Below are positions 18,479 to 27,052 of a stretch of DNA of 28,246 nt, piece by piece. The translations under genes were made by a program, and so were the position numbers. Every line of letters begins with the position of its first letter. Position 1 is the first letter of the stretch. The notes below the pieces were generated by a model. That model saw only the letters and a program-made list of their open reading frames with translations, had not been told where the DNA came from and did not search any database. The DNA is from DATKSG01 sp035531775. Lineage in GTDB: Bacteria; Actinomycetota; Acidimicrobiia; Acidimicrobiales; UBA8190. The stretch covers positions 1 through 28,246 of the forward strand of contig DATKSG010000058.1 of the NCBI GenBank assembly GCA_035531775.1. Reading direction: 5' to 3'.

Positions 18479-20812
18479 TCAACAAGGGGCCGGCACCCGC
18501 CCGTACAGGGTGGTGCGCTGTTCGAGGCTCCGCCCGAGGGGCTCGACCACGGCCCGGAAGGACTGCTCGTCCATGTGCTGACCGTGACTGGCTCCGGCTG
18601 CCCGGGAGATGTTCTCGTCCATGAGCGTGCCGCCCAAGTCGTTGACCCCGGCCCGCAGTGCCTGGGCCACGCCGGCCGCCCCCATCTTCACCCAGCTGAC
18701 CTGGATGTTGGGGATGAGGCCGTGGTAGGCGATGCGTCCCACGGCGTGCATGAGCAGCGCCTCTCTGAAGGTGGGACCGCGGCGCGAACGGCGCTGTAGG
18801 TAGATGGGGGTGGCCATGTGCACGAAGGGCAGGGGCACGAATTCGGTGAAGCCCCCCGTCTCGCGCTGAAGCCGCCGGGTGCGCAGCAGGTGCCTGGCCC
18901 ACGACACGGGCTGCTCGACGGCGCCGAACATGATGGTCACGTTGGACTTGAGGCCCACGGCGTGCGCCGTGCGGTGGGCGTCGAGCCACTGCTCGGTGTC
19001 GATCTTGTCGGGACACAACACGGCGCGCACCTCGTCGTCGAGGATCTCGGCCGCCGTGCCGGGCAAGGTGGCCAGGCCCGCCTCCTTGAGCCGACGCAGG
19101 TATTCGGCCAGGGGCTCGTCGAGGCGCCGGGCCCCTTCGGTGACCTCCAGGGCGGTGAACCCGTGGATGTGGATGTGCTCGGAGGCGGAGCGCACCGCCC
19201 GTATGACCTCGAGGTAGTAGTCGCCGTCGAAGCTCGGGTGGATCCCGCCCTGCAGGCACACTTCGGTGGCCCCGGCTGCTTCGGCCTCCTGCACCCGCTC
19301 GCTGATGTCCGACAACTCGAGCAGGTACGGGGCGCCGCGCAGGTTGAGCGACAGCGGTCCCTTGGAGAAGGCGCAGAAGCGGCACTTGAAGGTGCAGACG
19401 TTGGTGTAGTTGATGTTGCGGTTGGCCACCCACGTCACCGTGTCACCCACCACGGCGTGGCGCAGGTGGTCGGCCACCTCGGCCACCGCCCGCACGTCGG
19501 GCCCCCGGGCCGAGAACAAGGTCACGATCTCGTCCTCACCCACCTCCTGGCCGAGGAGCACGCCGTCGAGCACTTCGGCTACGGCGCCGCCCGCCCTAGG
19601 AGCCGACGCGCTCGGCGCCGCCGCCGGCATCGGCCGCGATGCAGACGCCCCGAGCAGCACCGGCGGGGCCTCGGTGCCCCCCGAGCACCATGGGTCGTCA
19701 CGGCCGAGACCCTCGGCATCGGAGCGGTCGAGCACGGCGAAGCGCATGTCGGGGTGCAGCCATCGCTCGGGGTCGAGGGCGAACTCGCCGTAGATGGTGA
19801 GACGCGGGGCCAAGGTGAGACCCGCCTCTTCGGTGGCATGGCGCAGGCGCTGCAGGGCGGGCCACGCCCGCTCGGGGTTTACGTGGTCGATGGTGACCGG
19901 CGAGACGCCACCCCAGTCGTCGATTCCGCTGTCGAGCAGGGGCCGTAGCTCGTCGGACAAGTTGGGCGGCGCCTGCAGGTGGATGTCCGGTGACAGAACC
20001 AGGCGGGCGGCGGCCAGTGTCCACCACAGCTCCTCGTCGGGGCACGGCGGCCAGGCGTGCATGGCGGTGCCCGACTTGGGCAGGAAGTTCTGGACGATCA
20101 CCTCCTGCACATGTCCGTGGCGGCGGTGGGCGTCGTCTATGGCGGCCAGGGCCCGCAGCCGTTCGGGGCGCGAGTCTCCGATTCCCACCAGGATGCCGGT
20201 GGTGAAGGGCACGGCGGCGTGACCGGCGGCCTCCAAGGTGGCCAGGCGCCGTTGCGGCGTCTTGTCGGGGGCCTGGCGGTGACAGGCGAGCGTGTCGTCG
20301 AGCGACTCGATCATCATCCCCTGACTGGCCGAAACGGCCCGGAGCCCGGTGAGCTCGCCATGCCCGAGGGCGCCGGCATTGGCGTGGGGAAGAAGGCCGG
20401 TTTCGTCGCGTACCAAGGCGCACATGGCCATCAAATACGACACGGTGGAGTCGTAGCCGTGCTCGGCCAACCAGCGCCGAGCCACCGGGTATCTCTCCTC
20501 GGGGGCCTCGCCCAAGGTGAAGAGGGCTTCGTGGCAGCCCGCCGCCGCTCCGGCGACGGCGATGGCCAGCACCTCGTCGGGCAAGAGAAAGGGCGAGTCG
20601 AGCCGGGCCGGGGGCTGGGCGAAGGTGCAGTACCCACAGCGGTCCCGGCACAGCTGGGTGAGGGGGATGAAGACCTTGGGGGAGTACGTGATGCGGTCAC
20701 CGCGGGCGGCCCGGCGCACAGCACGAGCCTCGGCCTGCAGGTCGGCGACGGGGGCGACGAGCAGGTCCCGCTGGTCCACGTAGGTCACCTTATCGGTCGT
20801 CGGGGATATCAC
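18479..20812 (-). CDS. fbiC: 7,8-didemethyl-8-hydroxy-5-deazariboflavin (FO) synthase, CofG-CofH fusion
   Basis: FbiC makes FO, the deazaflavin chromophore of coenzyme F420, from tyrosine and a ribityl-aminouracil by two radical-SAM reactions. The 777-residue product joins both halves. The N-terminal CofG part has the cluster cysteines Cys55, Cys59 and Cys62 (CRDRCGYC), with LPHANAGAL, SASQGMMIES and DDWGGVSPVTIDHVNPE. A Pro/Ala-rich linker (about residues 365-395) follows. The C-terminal CofH part has Cys473, Cys477 and Cys480 (CTFKCRFC), with CLQGGIHP and SNVTIMFG. The fused form is typical of actinobacteria. The GTG at 20812 overlaps the stop of the diguanylate cyclase gene as GTGA. A GTG at 20788 is the alternative start. 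The frame is open far upstream, but only by chance. Confidence 0.96.
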   Translation of the reverse strand: MISPTTDKVTYVDQRDLLVAPVADLQAEARAVRRAARGDRITYSPKVFIPLTQLCRDRCGYCTFAQPPARLDSPFLLPDEVLAIAVAGAAAGCHEALFTLGEAPEERYPVARRWLAEHGYDSTVSYLMAMCALVRDETGLLPHANAGALGHGELTGLRAVSASQGMMIESLDDTLACHRQAPDKTPQRRLATLEAAGHAAVPFTTGILVGIGDSRPERLRALAAIDDAHRRHGHVQEVIVQNFLPKSGTAMHAWPPCPDEELWWTLAAARLVLSPDIHLQAPPNLSDELRPLLDSGIDDWGGVSPVTIDHVNPERAWPALQRLRHATEEAGLTLAPRLTIYGEFALDPERWLHPDMRFAVLDRSDAEGLGRDDPWCSGGTEAPPVLLGASASRPMPAAAPSASAPRAGGAVAEVLDGVLLGQEVGEDEIVTLFSARGPDVRAVAEVADHLRHAVVGDTVTWVANRNINYTNVCTFKCRFCAFSKGPLSLNLRGAPYLLELSDISERVQEAEAAGATEVCLQGGIHPSFDGDYYLEVIRAVRSASEHIHIHGFTALEVTEGARRLDEPLAEYLRRLKEAGLATLPGTAAEILDDEVRAVLCPDKIDTEQWLDAHRTAHAVGLKSNVTIMFGAVEQPVSWARHLLRTRRLQRETGGFTEFVPLPFVHMATPIYLQRRSRRGPTFREALLMHAVGRIAYHGLIPNIQVSWVKMGAAGVAQALRAGVNDLGGTLMDENISRAAGASHGQHMDEQSFRAVVEPLGRSLEQRTTLYGRVPAPC

Positions 20813-22311
20813 CTCGGCGTCGACGGAGCAGCTGCCACACGGTTGCGCCCGGCCGCCTTGGCCCGGTACAAGCTGGCGTCGGCCCGGAAGACGAGGTCCT
20901 CCACCGTCTCGGCGCCGTCCCACGTGGCCAGCCCGGCCGAGAATGTCACCCGGCGCCCGAGCAGGTCCTCGCCCGCACCCGAGGCGCGCAGGGCGTCGAC
21001 CAGAAGGAGCGCTCCGTCGGCATCGGTCTCGGGGAGGATGAGGCAGAACTCCTCGCCGCCGTAGCGGGCCACCAGGTCCTGGGCCCGCACCCGGCGCGTC
21101 ATGCGGGCGGCGAAGCGTCGCAACAGGTCGTCGCCTGCGCTGTGGCCGAAGCTGTCGTTGTAGCGCTTGAAGTGGTCGAGGTCCAGCACGGCCACGGTGA
21201 GCGGGCGCGACGAGCGACGAGCGCGGTGCATCTCCTGCTCCAAAGCGTCGAACAGGCGGCGCCGGTTGGCCAGGCCGGTGAGCTCGTCGGTGTTGGCCAG
21301 GTCCACCAGGCCGGAGATGAGGCGGCTGCGCTCGAACATGGCGGCCAGCAGTGCAGCCACCGTGGAGGTGAGGGTGATGTCGACCGGTGCCCCGAGCATC
21401 GAGGTGAAGGGGGTGACGATCACCACGGCCGCCGACCCGGCCGCCGCCGGAGTGGCCACCAGCACGCCGTCGTTCATGGCCCGCATGTGCAGCAGGCAGG
21501 TGTCTACCAGCGTGCCGAGCTCGGCCCAGCTGGGCCAGTCGGCTTCGGGCCACGACTGCACCCGCTCGAGTGGCTCGGTGCCCGACCCTCGGCACAACAC
21601 CGAGAAGCAAGCCACGTCCATCGACCGCCCCAGCTGGTCGCCGATGACCGACAGTCCCTGGGGCCAGTGCCGGAGGCTGCTGGCGCGTGCCGCCAGCTCG
21701 GCCAGCGACTGGTTGCGCTCCACGCCGTGGAGCGAGCCGCGCACCACCTCGTCGGCCATGGCCCCGAGCACGGCGGCCGTGCCGGCGAAGAGCACGGTGG
21801 ACCACAGCGCCGTGCTTGGCGGCAACACGGTGAAGGTCTCGGCGGCCAGGGACACCACGAGCACACCCCAGGCCGCCGACATGAAAGCGCGGTTGCCGAT
21901 CAAACTGATGGTGAGGAAGGGGAGCGTCGGCAGCAGGAGGAAGGCGCCTCCGTGGAGGCCGAAGGCCACGCCGGCCAGGGCGAAGGCGACGGTGGCCACG
22001 GCGATCTGCCCGAGTGCCTTGGGGGCCACGAAGGTGGTGAAGCGACCCCGGCGCAGGTGGCGGACATCGGCCACGTTCGAGATGAGCAGCACCGTGATCA
22101 GAGACAATGCCGCCCACAGCGCGCCCCAGGCGCGCACCCGGGGGTGGTCCAAGGCGGCGGCCAGGGCGAAGAGGGGGACCACGCCGTACATCAGGGCCAC
22201 GGCCCGCAGGGCCCGCAGCACGGCCGTGCTGGTGGGCTTGGCCTTGAACCCGATCACCGGGGTCCCTGCCGCATGGGCCGGACGCCGGGGCCCGGACTGC
22301 TCGCTTCCCAT
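20809..22311 (-). CDS. Membrane-anchored diguanylate cyclase (GGDEF)
   Basis: This protein should make cyclic-di-GMP from two GTP. The 500-residue product has about six transmembrane segments (roughly residues 33-55, 61-80, 97-120, 122-139, 143-160 and 168-188), then a cytoplasmic region (about 195-325) that may be a degenerate GAF-like sensor, and a GGDEF domain (about 336-495). The domain is intact: ANTDELTGLANRR (339-351), DLDHFKRYNDSFGH (377-390), the active loop GGEEF (418-422) and an allosteric I-site RAQD (409-412) five residues before it, so product inhibition is likely. No EAL or HD-GYP partner is present. ATG 22311 has GAGGGG seven bases upstream. Its TGA overlaps fbiC's GTG start. 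A 131-base gap separates it from pgl. Confidence 0.92.
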   Translation of the reverse strand: MGSEQSGPRRPAHAAGTPVIGFKAKPTSTAVLRALRAVALMYGVVPLFALAAALDHPRVRAWGALWAALSLITVLLISNVADVRHLRRGRFTTFVAPKALGQIAVATVAFALAGVAFGLHGGAFLLLPTLPFLTISLIGNRAFMSAAWGVLVVSLAAETFTVLPPSTALWSTVLFAGTAAVLGAMADEVVRGSLHGVERNQSLAELAARASSLRHWPQGLSVIGDQLGRSMDVACFSVLCRGSGTEPLERVQSWPEADWPSWAELGTLVDTCLLHMRAMNDGVLVATPAAAGSAAVVIVTPFTSMLGAPVDITLTSTVAALLAAMFERSRLISGLVDLANTDELTGLANRRRLFDALEQEMHRARRSSRPLTVAVLDLDHFKRYNDSFGHSAGDDLLRRFAARMTRRVRAQDLVARYGGEEFCLILPETDADGALLLVDALRASGAGEDLLGRRVTFSAGLATWDGAETVEDLVFRADASLYRAKAAGRNRVAAAPSTPR

Positions 22312-22442
22312 CGATCCGCCCCTCGACGGCCTGTGTCGCTTCGGGTATCGACCCGGTTCGGAGCGTGGTTGAGCACGTCCAGCCCCGTTGTCCGGCGGTA
22401 GTAGGGCCCGGGCACCAGACGATCCCACCGGACCCACCGCGC
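22312..22442. other. 131-base gap between pgl and the diguanylate cyclase gene
   Basis: This is the only sizeable break in the minus-strand array, so a separate promoter for the cyclase-fbiC-LOG genes is likely here. It holds a small perfect inverted repeat, CGGGT-ATCG-ACCCG (22342-22355), about 30 bases before the cyclase ATG, and a looser pairing of TCCGGCGG with CCACCGGA further upstream. I see no known riboswitch; in particular no c-di-GMP riboswitch core. Confidence 0.35.
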
Positions 22443-23111
22443 TCAGCCGGCGGCGGCCGGGTCGACCAGCCACAACACGCGCCCGGCCCGCACGGCGGTG
22501 GCGGGCGCATCGGCCCCAGCTCGCACTGCGGCGAAGGCGGACCGCTTGGATCGGCCGGACACGGTGAAGACGGCCAGGCGGGCCCGGGCGATGGCTTCGT
22601 AGGTGATGGTCATCCGGTCGTGCGGGTTGTTCTCGTGGGGGTCGGTGGACCGCACCACCAGGCGCCCGGGCGGGGCGGCGAGCGCAGGCGAGTCGGGGAA
22701 CAGTGAGGCCGTGTGGCCGTCGGGCCCGAGCCCGAGGTGCACCACGTCGAAGGCCTCGCACCTCGACAACACGGCGTCATAGGCGTCGGGCCCGTCGGTG
22801 CACGACATGGGGTGGAAGGTGGCGCCGTCGGCCCGGCTCAAAAGCGACTCGCGCACCAGGCGCTGGTTGGCATCGGGGTCGTCGGCCGCCACGCAGCGCT
22901 CGTCGCCCATGTACAGGTCGACCTCGGACCAGTTGACGATCCCGCCTGCGCTGGCGGCCAGGCGTTCGTAGCAGTGCCGGGCCGTGGGCCCGCCCGACAG
23001 CACCATGTTCCATCGAGGCCCCGGGCGCCGGCCATAGGACTCGAGCACCACCGAGCAGAATGCGCCGGCCACGTCGTCGACGGTGACGACCTCGCCGACC
23101 ATGGCCGTCAC
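22443..23111 (-). CDS. pgl: 6-phosphogluconolactonase
   Basis: Pgl hydrolyses 6-phosphoglucono-1,5-lactone to 6-phosphogluconate, the second step of the oxidative pentose phosphate pathway. The 222-residue product is the DevB/SOL type, with NMVLSGGPTARHCYERL (about 35-51), VDLYMGDERCV (64-74), DANQRLVRESLL (80-91) and the signature FDVVHLGLGPDGHTASLFPDS (121-141, with the catalytic His in DGHTAS). MTITYEAIARARLAVFTVSG follows. Length is slightly short of the 230-260 average but all motifs are present. The GTG at 23111 overlaps the zwf stop as GTGA. An ATG nine bases downstream is an equal candidate. It is the last of the five pentose phosphate genes in this array. Confidence 0.94.
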   Translation of the reverse strand: MTAMVGEVVTVDDVAGAFCSVVLESYGRRPGPRWNMVLSGGPTARHCYERLAASAGGIVNWSEVDLYMGDERCVAADDPDANQRLVRESLLSRADGATFHPMSCTDGPDAYDAVLSRCEAFDVVHLGLGPDGHTASLFPDSPALAAPPGRLVVRSTDPHENNPHDRMTITYEAIARARLAVFTVSGRSKRSAFAAVRAGADAPATAVRAGRVLWLVDPAAAG

Positions 23112-24676
23112 GGGTTGCGCCACTGCCGGAGGTCGCGCGCCAGAAGGAGATCGGCCTCGTGCGGGCCCCAGGTGCCGGCCGGGTAGTGCGACAACGGAAC
23201 CCCGTCCTCGGACCACGCCTCCAAGAACGGGTCCACGATCTGCCACGCCCGCTCGACCTCGTCGGTGCGGACGAACAAGGTCGGGTCGCCGATCATGACG
23301 TCGTGGATCAATCGCTCGTAGGCATCGGCGGTGACACCGGGAAAGGCCTCGGCATAGGAGAAGTCCATACCCACCGAGCGCAACCGGAAGGCCTCGCCCG
23401 GCACTTTGGCCCCGAAGACGAGCCGGATGCCCTCGTCGGGCTGGATCCGCATGAGCAGGGCGTTGGGCTGCAGGTCGCGTGCCAGGCGCCGGCCGAACGC
23501 CAGGTGAGGCACCCGGTGGAACTGCAGGGCCACTTCGGTGACCCGGCTGGGCAGCCGCTTGCCGGTGCGGATGTAGACGGGCACCCCGGCCCAGCGCCAG
23601 TTGTCCACCGACAGCTGCATGGCCACGAACGTCTCGGTCCGGCTGGCCGGGTCAACGTCGTCCTCCTGGCGATAGCCGGGCACTTCGGTGCCATCGAAGA
23701 TGCCCGCCGTGTACTGGCCGCGCACGGCCATGCCGACGGCGCCGTCCACGTCGGGGACCTCCACCGCCCGCAGCAGTTTCACCTTCTCGTCCCGGATGCC
23801 CTGGGCGTCCACCACCGAGGGCGGCTCCATCAGGGTGAGGGCCAGCACCTGCATCACGTGGTTCTGCACGATGTCGCGTAGGGCGCCGGCGTGCTCGTAG
23901 AAGCCGCCGCGGTGCTCGACGCCGAGCTGCTCGGCCACCGTGATCTGGATGTTGTCGACGTAGCGACGGTTCCACACCGGTTCGAACACAGCGTTGGCGA
24001 AGCGCAGGGCCAGGACGTTCTGCACCGTCTCCTTCCCCATGTAGTGGTCGATCCGGTAGATCTGGGCCTCCTCGAAGGCGCGGTGAAGGGCCTGGTCGAG
24101 GGCCAGGGCGCTCTGGAGGTCATGGCCATAGGGCTTCTCCACCACCAACCGGGCGAACTGGCCGCCGGGGCCGGGTCGGCTGCAGCCGTGCTCGGCCAGG
24201 GCGCCGGCCACCACGCCGAAGAGGTCGGGCACGGTGGCCAGGTAGTAGACGCGGTTGCCCGAGGTGCCCACCTTTTCGTCGGTGTCGGCCAGCACCTGCT
24301 GGAGCCGACCGAAGGTGTCGGGGTGCCCGTATTCGCCGGCCACATAGCGGAAGTTGGCCACCAGCCGGCTCCACTTGTCCCCGGCGCCGCCGCCTGTCGA
24401 TTCGCCTGCCGCCAGCGCCCGGCGACGGAACTCGTCGTCGTCCCACTCGGTGCGGGCCACGCCGATGACGGCGAAGTGCTCGGGCAGGGCGTCGTGCTCG
24501 GCCAGGGCGGCGATGGCCGGCAGGATCTTCCTGGCCGTGAGGTCGCCCGAAGCGCCGAATATCACCAGGGCCAACGGCGGGGCACAGGCCACCCGGTCGA
24601 GCTCGTGAGCCTCGACGACAACCGGCTCCTCACTGTCCAAGTCGACGACGGGCAGCGTCGTGTCGGGCGGTGTCAA
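23108..24676 (-). CDS. zwf: Glucose-6-phosphate 1-dehydrogenase
   Basis: Zwf oxidises glucose 6-phosphate to 6-phosphogluconolactone with NADP+ (or NAD+) as acceptor. The 522-residue product has the coenzyme loop VIFGASGDLTARK (38-50), VVEKPYGHDL (178-187), the substrate-binding active-site segment RIDHYMGKETVQN (208-220) and RTGKRLPSR in the C-terminal domain. The frame is open to 24955 inside gnd. I chose the TTG at 24676 because it overlaps the gnd stop as TTGA, the coupling arrangement used elsewhere in this array. A GTG at 24592 would remove 28 non-conserved residues and is the main alternative. Cofactor choice cannot be settled by eye. The gene sits between gnd and pgl, so the three oxidative-branch enzymes are made together. 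Confidence 0.95.
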   Translation of the reverse strand: MTPPDTTLPVVDLDSEEPVVVEAHELDRVACAPPLALVIFGASGDLTARKILPAIAALAEHDALPEHFAVIGVARTEWDDDEFRRRALAAGESTGGGAGDKWSRLVANFRYVAGEYGHPDTFGRLQQVLADTDEKVGTSGNRVYYLATVPDLFGVVAGALAEHGCSRPGPGGQFARLVVEKPYGHDLQSALALDQALHRAFEEAQIYRIDHYMGKETVQNVLALRFANAVFEPVWNRRYVDNIQITVAEQLGVEHRGGFYEHAGALRDIVQNHVMQVLALTLMEPPSVVDAQGIRDEKVKLLRAVEVPDVDGAVGMAVRGQYTAGIFDGTEVPGYRQEDDVDPASRTETFVAMQLSVDNWRWAGVPVYIRTGKRLPSRVTEVALQFHRVPHLAFGRRLARDLQPNALLMRIQPDEGIRLVFGAKVPGEAFRLRSVGMDFSYAEAFPGVTADAYERLIHDVMIGDPTLFVRTDEVERAWQIVDPFLEAWSEDGVPLSHYPAGTWGPHEADLLLARDLRQWRNP

Positions 24677-25605
24677 GGCTTCGCCGGGCCAGGGCTCCCG
24701 GCCGGCGCCTCGGTGACCACGGCGTGACCGCCGAACTGGTTGCGCAGGGCGGCCAGCAACCGGTTGGCCAACGAGTCGGTCTGGCGGGAGGCGAAACGCT
24801 GGAACAGCGACGTGGTGATGACGGGAGCGGGCACGCCCCGGGCGATGGCCTCGTGGGCCGTCCAGCGGCCCTCGCCGGAATCGACCACGTATCCCTCTAT
24901 CTTCTCGAAGCCCGAGCCCGGCGCCAGGGCCCGCTCGGCCAGCTCGAGGAGCCACGAACGCACCACCGAGCCGTAACGCCAGATGGAGGCGATCTGGTGC
25001 AGGTCGAGGCCGAACTCATGGGCCTGCCCCATGATCTCAAAACCTTCGGCATACGCCTGCATGAGGCCGTACTCGATGCCGTTGTGCACCATCTTCACGA
25101 AGTGCCCGGCGCCCACCGGCCCGACATGGGCATATCCACCCTCGGGAGCCAGGGCCAGGAAGGCCGGCTCGCACAGGGCAACCGACTCCGGCGTGCCGCC
25201 CACCATGAGGCAGTAGCCGTTGGCCAGGCCCCACACCCCGCCCGAGGTGCCGGCATCGACGAAGCCGATGCCCTTGTCGGCCAGCGATGTAGCGGTCGGT
25301 GCCGCTTCGTTGTAGTTGGAGTTTCCTCCGTCGATGACGACATCGCCCGCCGACATGAGTGTCTTCAGGGCGTCGATGGTGGTCGTGGTGGGCTCACCGG
25401 CGGGGACCATGACCCACACCACGCGCCGGGCCGGAAGTTGGGCCACCAGGTCGGCCAAGGTGTCGGCGGTATGGGCGCCCTTGGCCGCCACCGCCGCCCT
25501 GGCCTCGGCCGAGAGGTCGAAGGCCACCACCTCATGGCCCTTGCCCATCAACCGCTCCGACATGTTGGCGCCCATCTTCCCCAGCCCGACCATGCCGATC
25601 CTCAT
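24673..25605 (-). CDS. gnd: 6-phosphogluconate dehydrogenase, decarboxylating, short (probably NAD-dependent) form
   Basis: This enzyme oxidatively decarboxylates 6-phosphogluconate to ribulose 5-phosphate. At 310 residues it is the short type, not the roughly 470-residue classical form. Motifs are the Rossmann loop GLGKMG (7-12), DGGNSNY (92-98), DAGTSGGVWGLANG (117-130) and the catalytic stretch KMVHNGIEYGLMQAYAEGF (171-189, Lys171 and Asn175). An acidic Asp30 ends the second strand (VVAFD), where NADP-specific enzymes carry Asn-Arg-Thr. This points to NAD+ as cofactor, an inference from known specificity rules. GGAGGAGG seven bases before the ATG is the strongest ribosome site in the window. 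The gene follows pgi after 65 bases. A chance open frame through antisense pgi extends upstream of the ATG and should be ignored. Confidence 0.95.
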   Translation of the reverse strand: MRIGMVGLGKMGANMSERLMGKGHEVVAFDLSAEARAAVAAKGAHTADTLADLVAQLPARRVVWVMVPAGEPTTTTIDALKTLMSAGDVVIDGGNSNYNEAAPTATSLADKGIGFVDAGTSGGVWGLANGYCLMVGGTPESVALCEPAFLALAPEGGYAHVGPVGAGHFVKMVHNGIEYGLMQAYAEGFEIMGQAHEFGLDLHQIASIWRYGSVVRSWLLELAERALAPGSGFEKIEGYVVDSGEGRWTAHEAIARGVPAPVITTSLFQRFASRQTDSLANRLLAALRNQFGGHAVVTEAPAGSPGPAKP

Positions 25606-25612
25606 ACCACTG

Positions 25613-25620
25613 CCTCCTCC
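25613..25620 (-). promoter_or_regulatory. Strong Shine-Dalgarno of gnd
   Basis: GGAGGAGG on the minus strand, with a seven-base spacer to ATG 25605, fixes the gnd start and suggests it is translated more strongly than its neighbours, which have weak or coupled sites. Confidence 0.8.
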
Positions 25621-25670
25621 AGGCACCACCATGGCGGCGCCGTTCGCTTCGAGCTCGACGCGCCGGCGCG

Positions 25671-27047
25671 TCAGGCGATGTCGGCCAGGTCGTCCACGGC
25701 CACCCGCAGGACACGCCGCCCGTGGGCCAGCAGGCTGCGGTGGTCGCCGGCCGCCTGGGCCGCGATCAGGGTGCCGAAGTCGTAGGGCTTTCCGGGGATG
25801 GGCACCGAGGGGCCCTCGGTTCGCGACACGATCTGCACGGCCACGACGGTGTCGGGCCCACCTTTGTGCAGCTGGCCCGTCGAGTGCAGAAAGCGTGGTC
25901 CGTAACCGGCGGTGACGGCTGCCCCACCGAGGTGGTCGCGCACGGCCCGGCGCAGGGTCTCGAGTTGCCGGTCGATCCCGAAGGGCAGGTATGCCTGCAG
26001 CGAGACGTAGTCGCCCGCCTTGACCTGGTCGGCCAGCCAGCCGAGCACGCCGTCGGGCGACGCCGTGTCGAGCGGGGCCATCGGCAGCGCCCCCAGCACG
26101 TCGTTGGTGTTCTTCTTGGACTCGGCCACGTTGGGCTCGTCGAACGGGTCGATGCCCAGCACGTGCCCGCACACCGCCACGGCCACCTCCCAGCGGTAGA
26201 ACTGCTCGGCCACATCGGTGGCGTGGTCGATGTGGACCGGGATGACTTGGCGGTCGGGGCCTTCTTCGGGCACCGTGGTGGGCACCGGCACGCAGCCGGT
26301 GCCCTGCTTGCCGGTGGACTCGGCGATCAGCTGCTCCACCCACAGGCCGAAGGCGCCGTAGCGCTCGGGTACCACCACCGTCACCTTGTCGCGCCCGGCT
26401 CGGGCCTCTTCGCCGAGAGTCATGCCGAGGGCGGTGGCCTCGACCAGGTCGGTGTCGAGGGCCCGCCGGCAAAGGTCGGCCACGTCGTAGCCGATCAAAG
26501 CGGCCGGGACCATGCCGAAGTAGGACAGCACCGAGTAGCGCCCGCCGATGTCGGGCGGGTTCTCGAAGCAGCGGGCGAAGCCTCGGGCGGCGGCCAGCTC
26601 GGCCAGCGGGGTGCCGGGGTCGGTGATCACCGCGTAGCGGCTGGGGTCGGGCAGCTGCTCCCAGGCATGGGCCAGGAGCACGTTGGGCTCCAAGGTGGTG
26701 CCGGACTTGGACGACACCACCACAAAGGCATCTGAGAAGTCGATGGACCCGACGGTGGCCGGGTGGGTGGTGTCGCACACCACCAGGTGTCGCCCGCCGT
26801 CGCTCGGCCGGTCGGACTTGACCGCCTCGAGCACGGCCGGCCCCAGTGACGAGCCGCCCATGCCGAGCAGGACCACGGTGCGCTGCTCGATGCCGCGCGC
26901 CCATGAGGACAGAGCGGCGGACTCGTCGGCCATGCGCCGGGGCACCTCCAGCCAGCCCAGGCGATTGGACGAGACGTTCCCGGTCGGCCACAGATCGCTG
27001 CGGCGCGACTGCAAGGCATCGAGCAGGGCCCGGGCGTCGTCGGCCAC
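25671..27047 (-). CDS. pgi: Glucose-6-phosphate isomerase
   Basis: PGI interconverts glucose 6-phosphate and fructose 6-phosphate. The 458-residue product has the two SIS-fold halves: VVLLGMGGSSLGPAVLEAV (58-76), VVVSSKSGTTLEPN (109-122, the sugar-phosphate loop), GGRYSVLSYFGMVPAALIGYD (168-188), YGAFGLWVEQLIAESTGKQG (230-249) and FDEPNVAESKKNTND (302-316, the counterpart of the DQPGVE-K signature). HSTGQLHKGGP (388-398) follows near the C-terminus. It is shorter than the roughly 550-residue enteric enzyme. It looks like the isomerase type that in several bacteria is fused behind transaldolase; here it is a separate gene starting at a GTG five bases after tal. It feeds glucose 6-phosphate to zwf or recovers hexose from the non-oxidative branch. 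Confidence 0.93.
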   Translation of the reverse strand: MADDARALLDALQSRRSDLWPTGNVSSNRLGWLEVPRRMADESAALSSWARGIEQRTVVLLGMGGSSLGPAVLEAVKSDRPSDGGRHLVVCDTTHPATVGSIDFSDAFVVVSSKSGTTLEPNVLLAHAWEQLPDPSRYAVITDPGTPLAELAAARGFARCFENPPDIGGRYSVLSYFGMVPAALIGYDVADLCRRALDTDLVEATALGMTLGEEARAGRDKVTVVVPERYGAFGLWVEQLIAESTGKQGTGCVPVPTTVPEEGPDRQVIPVHIDHATDVAEQFYRWEVAVAVCGHVLGIDPFDEPNVAESKKNTNDVLGALPMAPLDTASPDGVLGWLADQVKAGDYVSLQAYLPFGIDRQLETLRRAVRDHLGGAAVTAGYGPRFLHSTGQLHKGGPDTVVAVQIVSRTEGPSVPIPGKPYDFGTLIAAQAAGDHRSLLAHGRRVLRVAVDDLADIA

Positions 27048-27052
27048 GGCGC

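Noticed and set aside
22312..22442. Possible c-di-GMP riboswitch before the diguanylate cyclase gene
   Set aside because: I could not match the conserved GEMM core on the minus strand; only a small five-pair inverted repeat is present.
20813..22510. Extension of the fbiC frame through the cyclase gene
   Set aside because: It is an off-frame reading of the GGDEF gene with Arg/Pro-rich nonsense sequence, and a coupled GTG start is available at 20812.
25606..26991. Upstream extension of the gnd frame through pgi
   Set aside because: It is an off-frame shadow of pgi; the gnd ATG at 25605 has a strong ribosome site and matches the family N-terminus.
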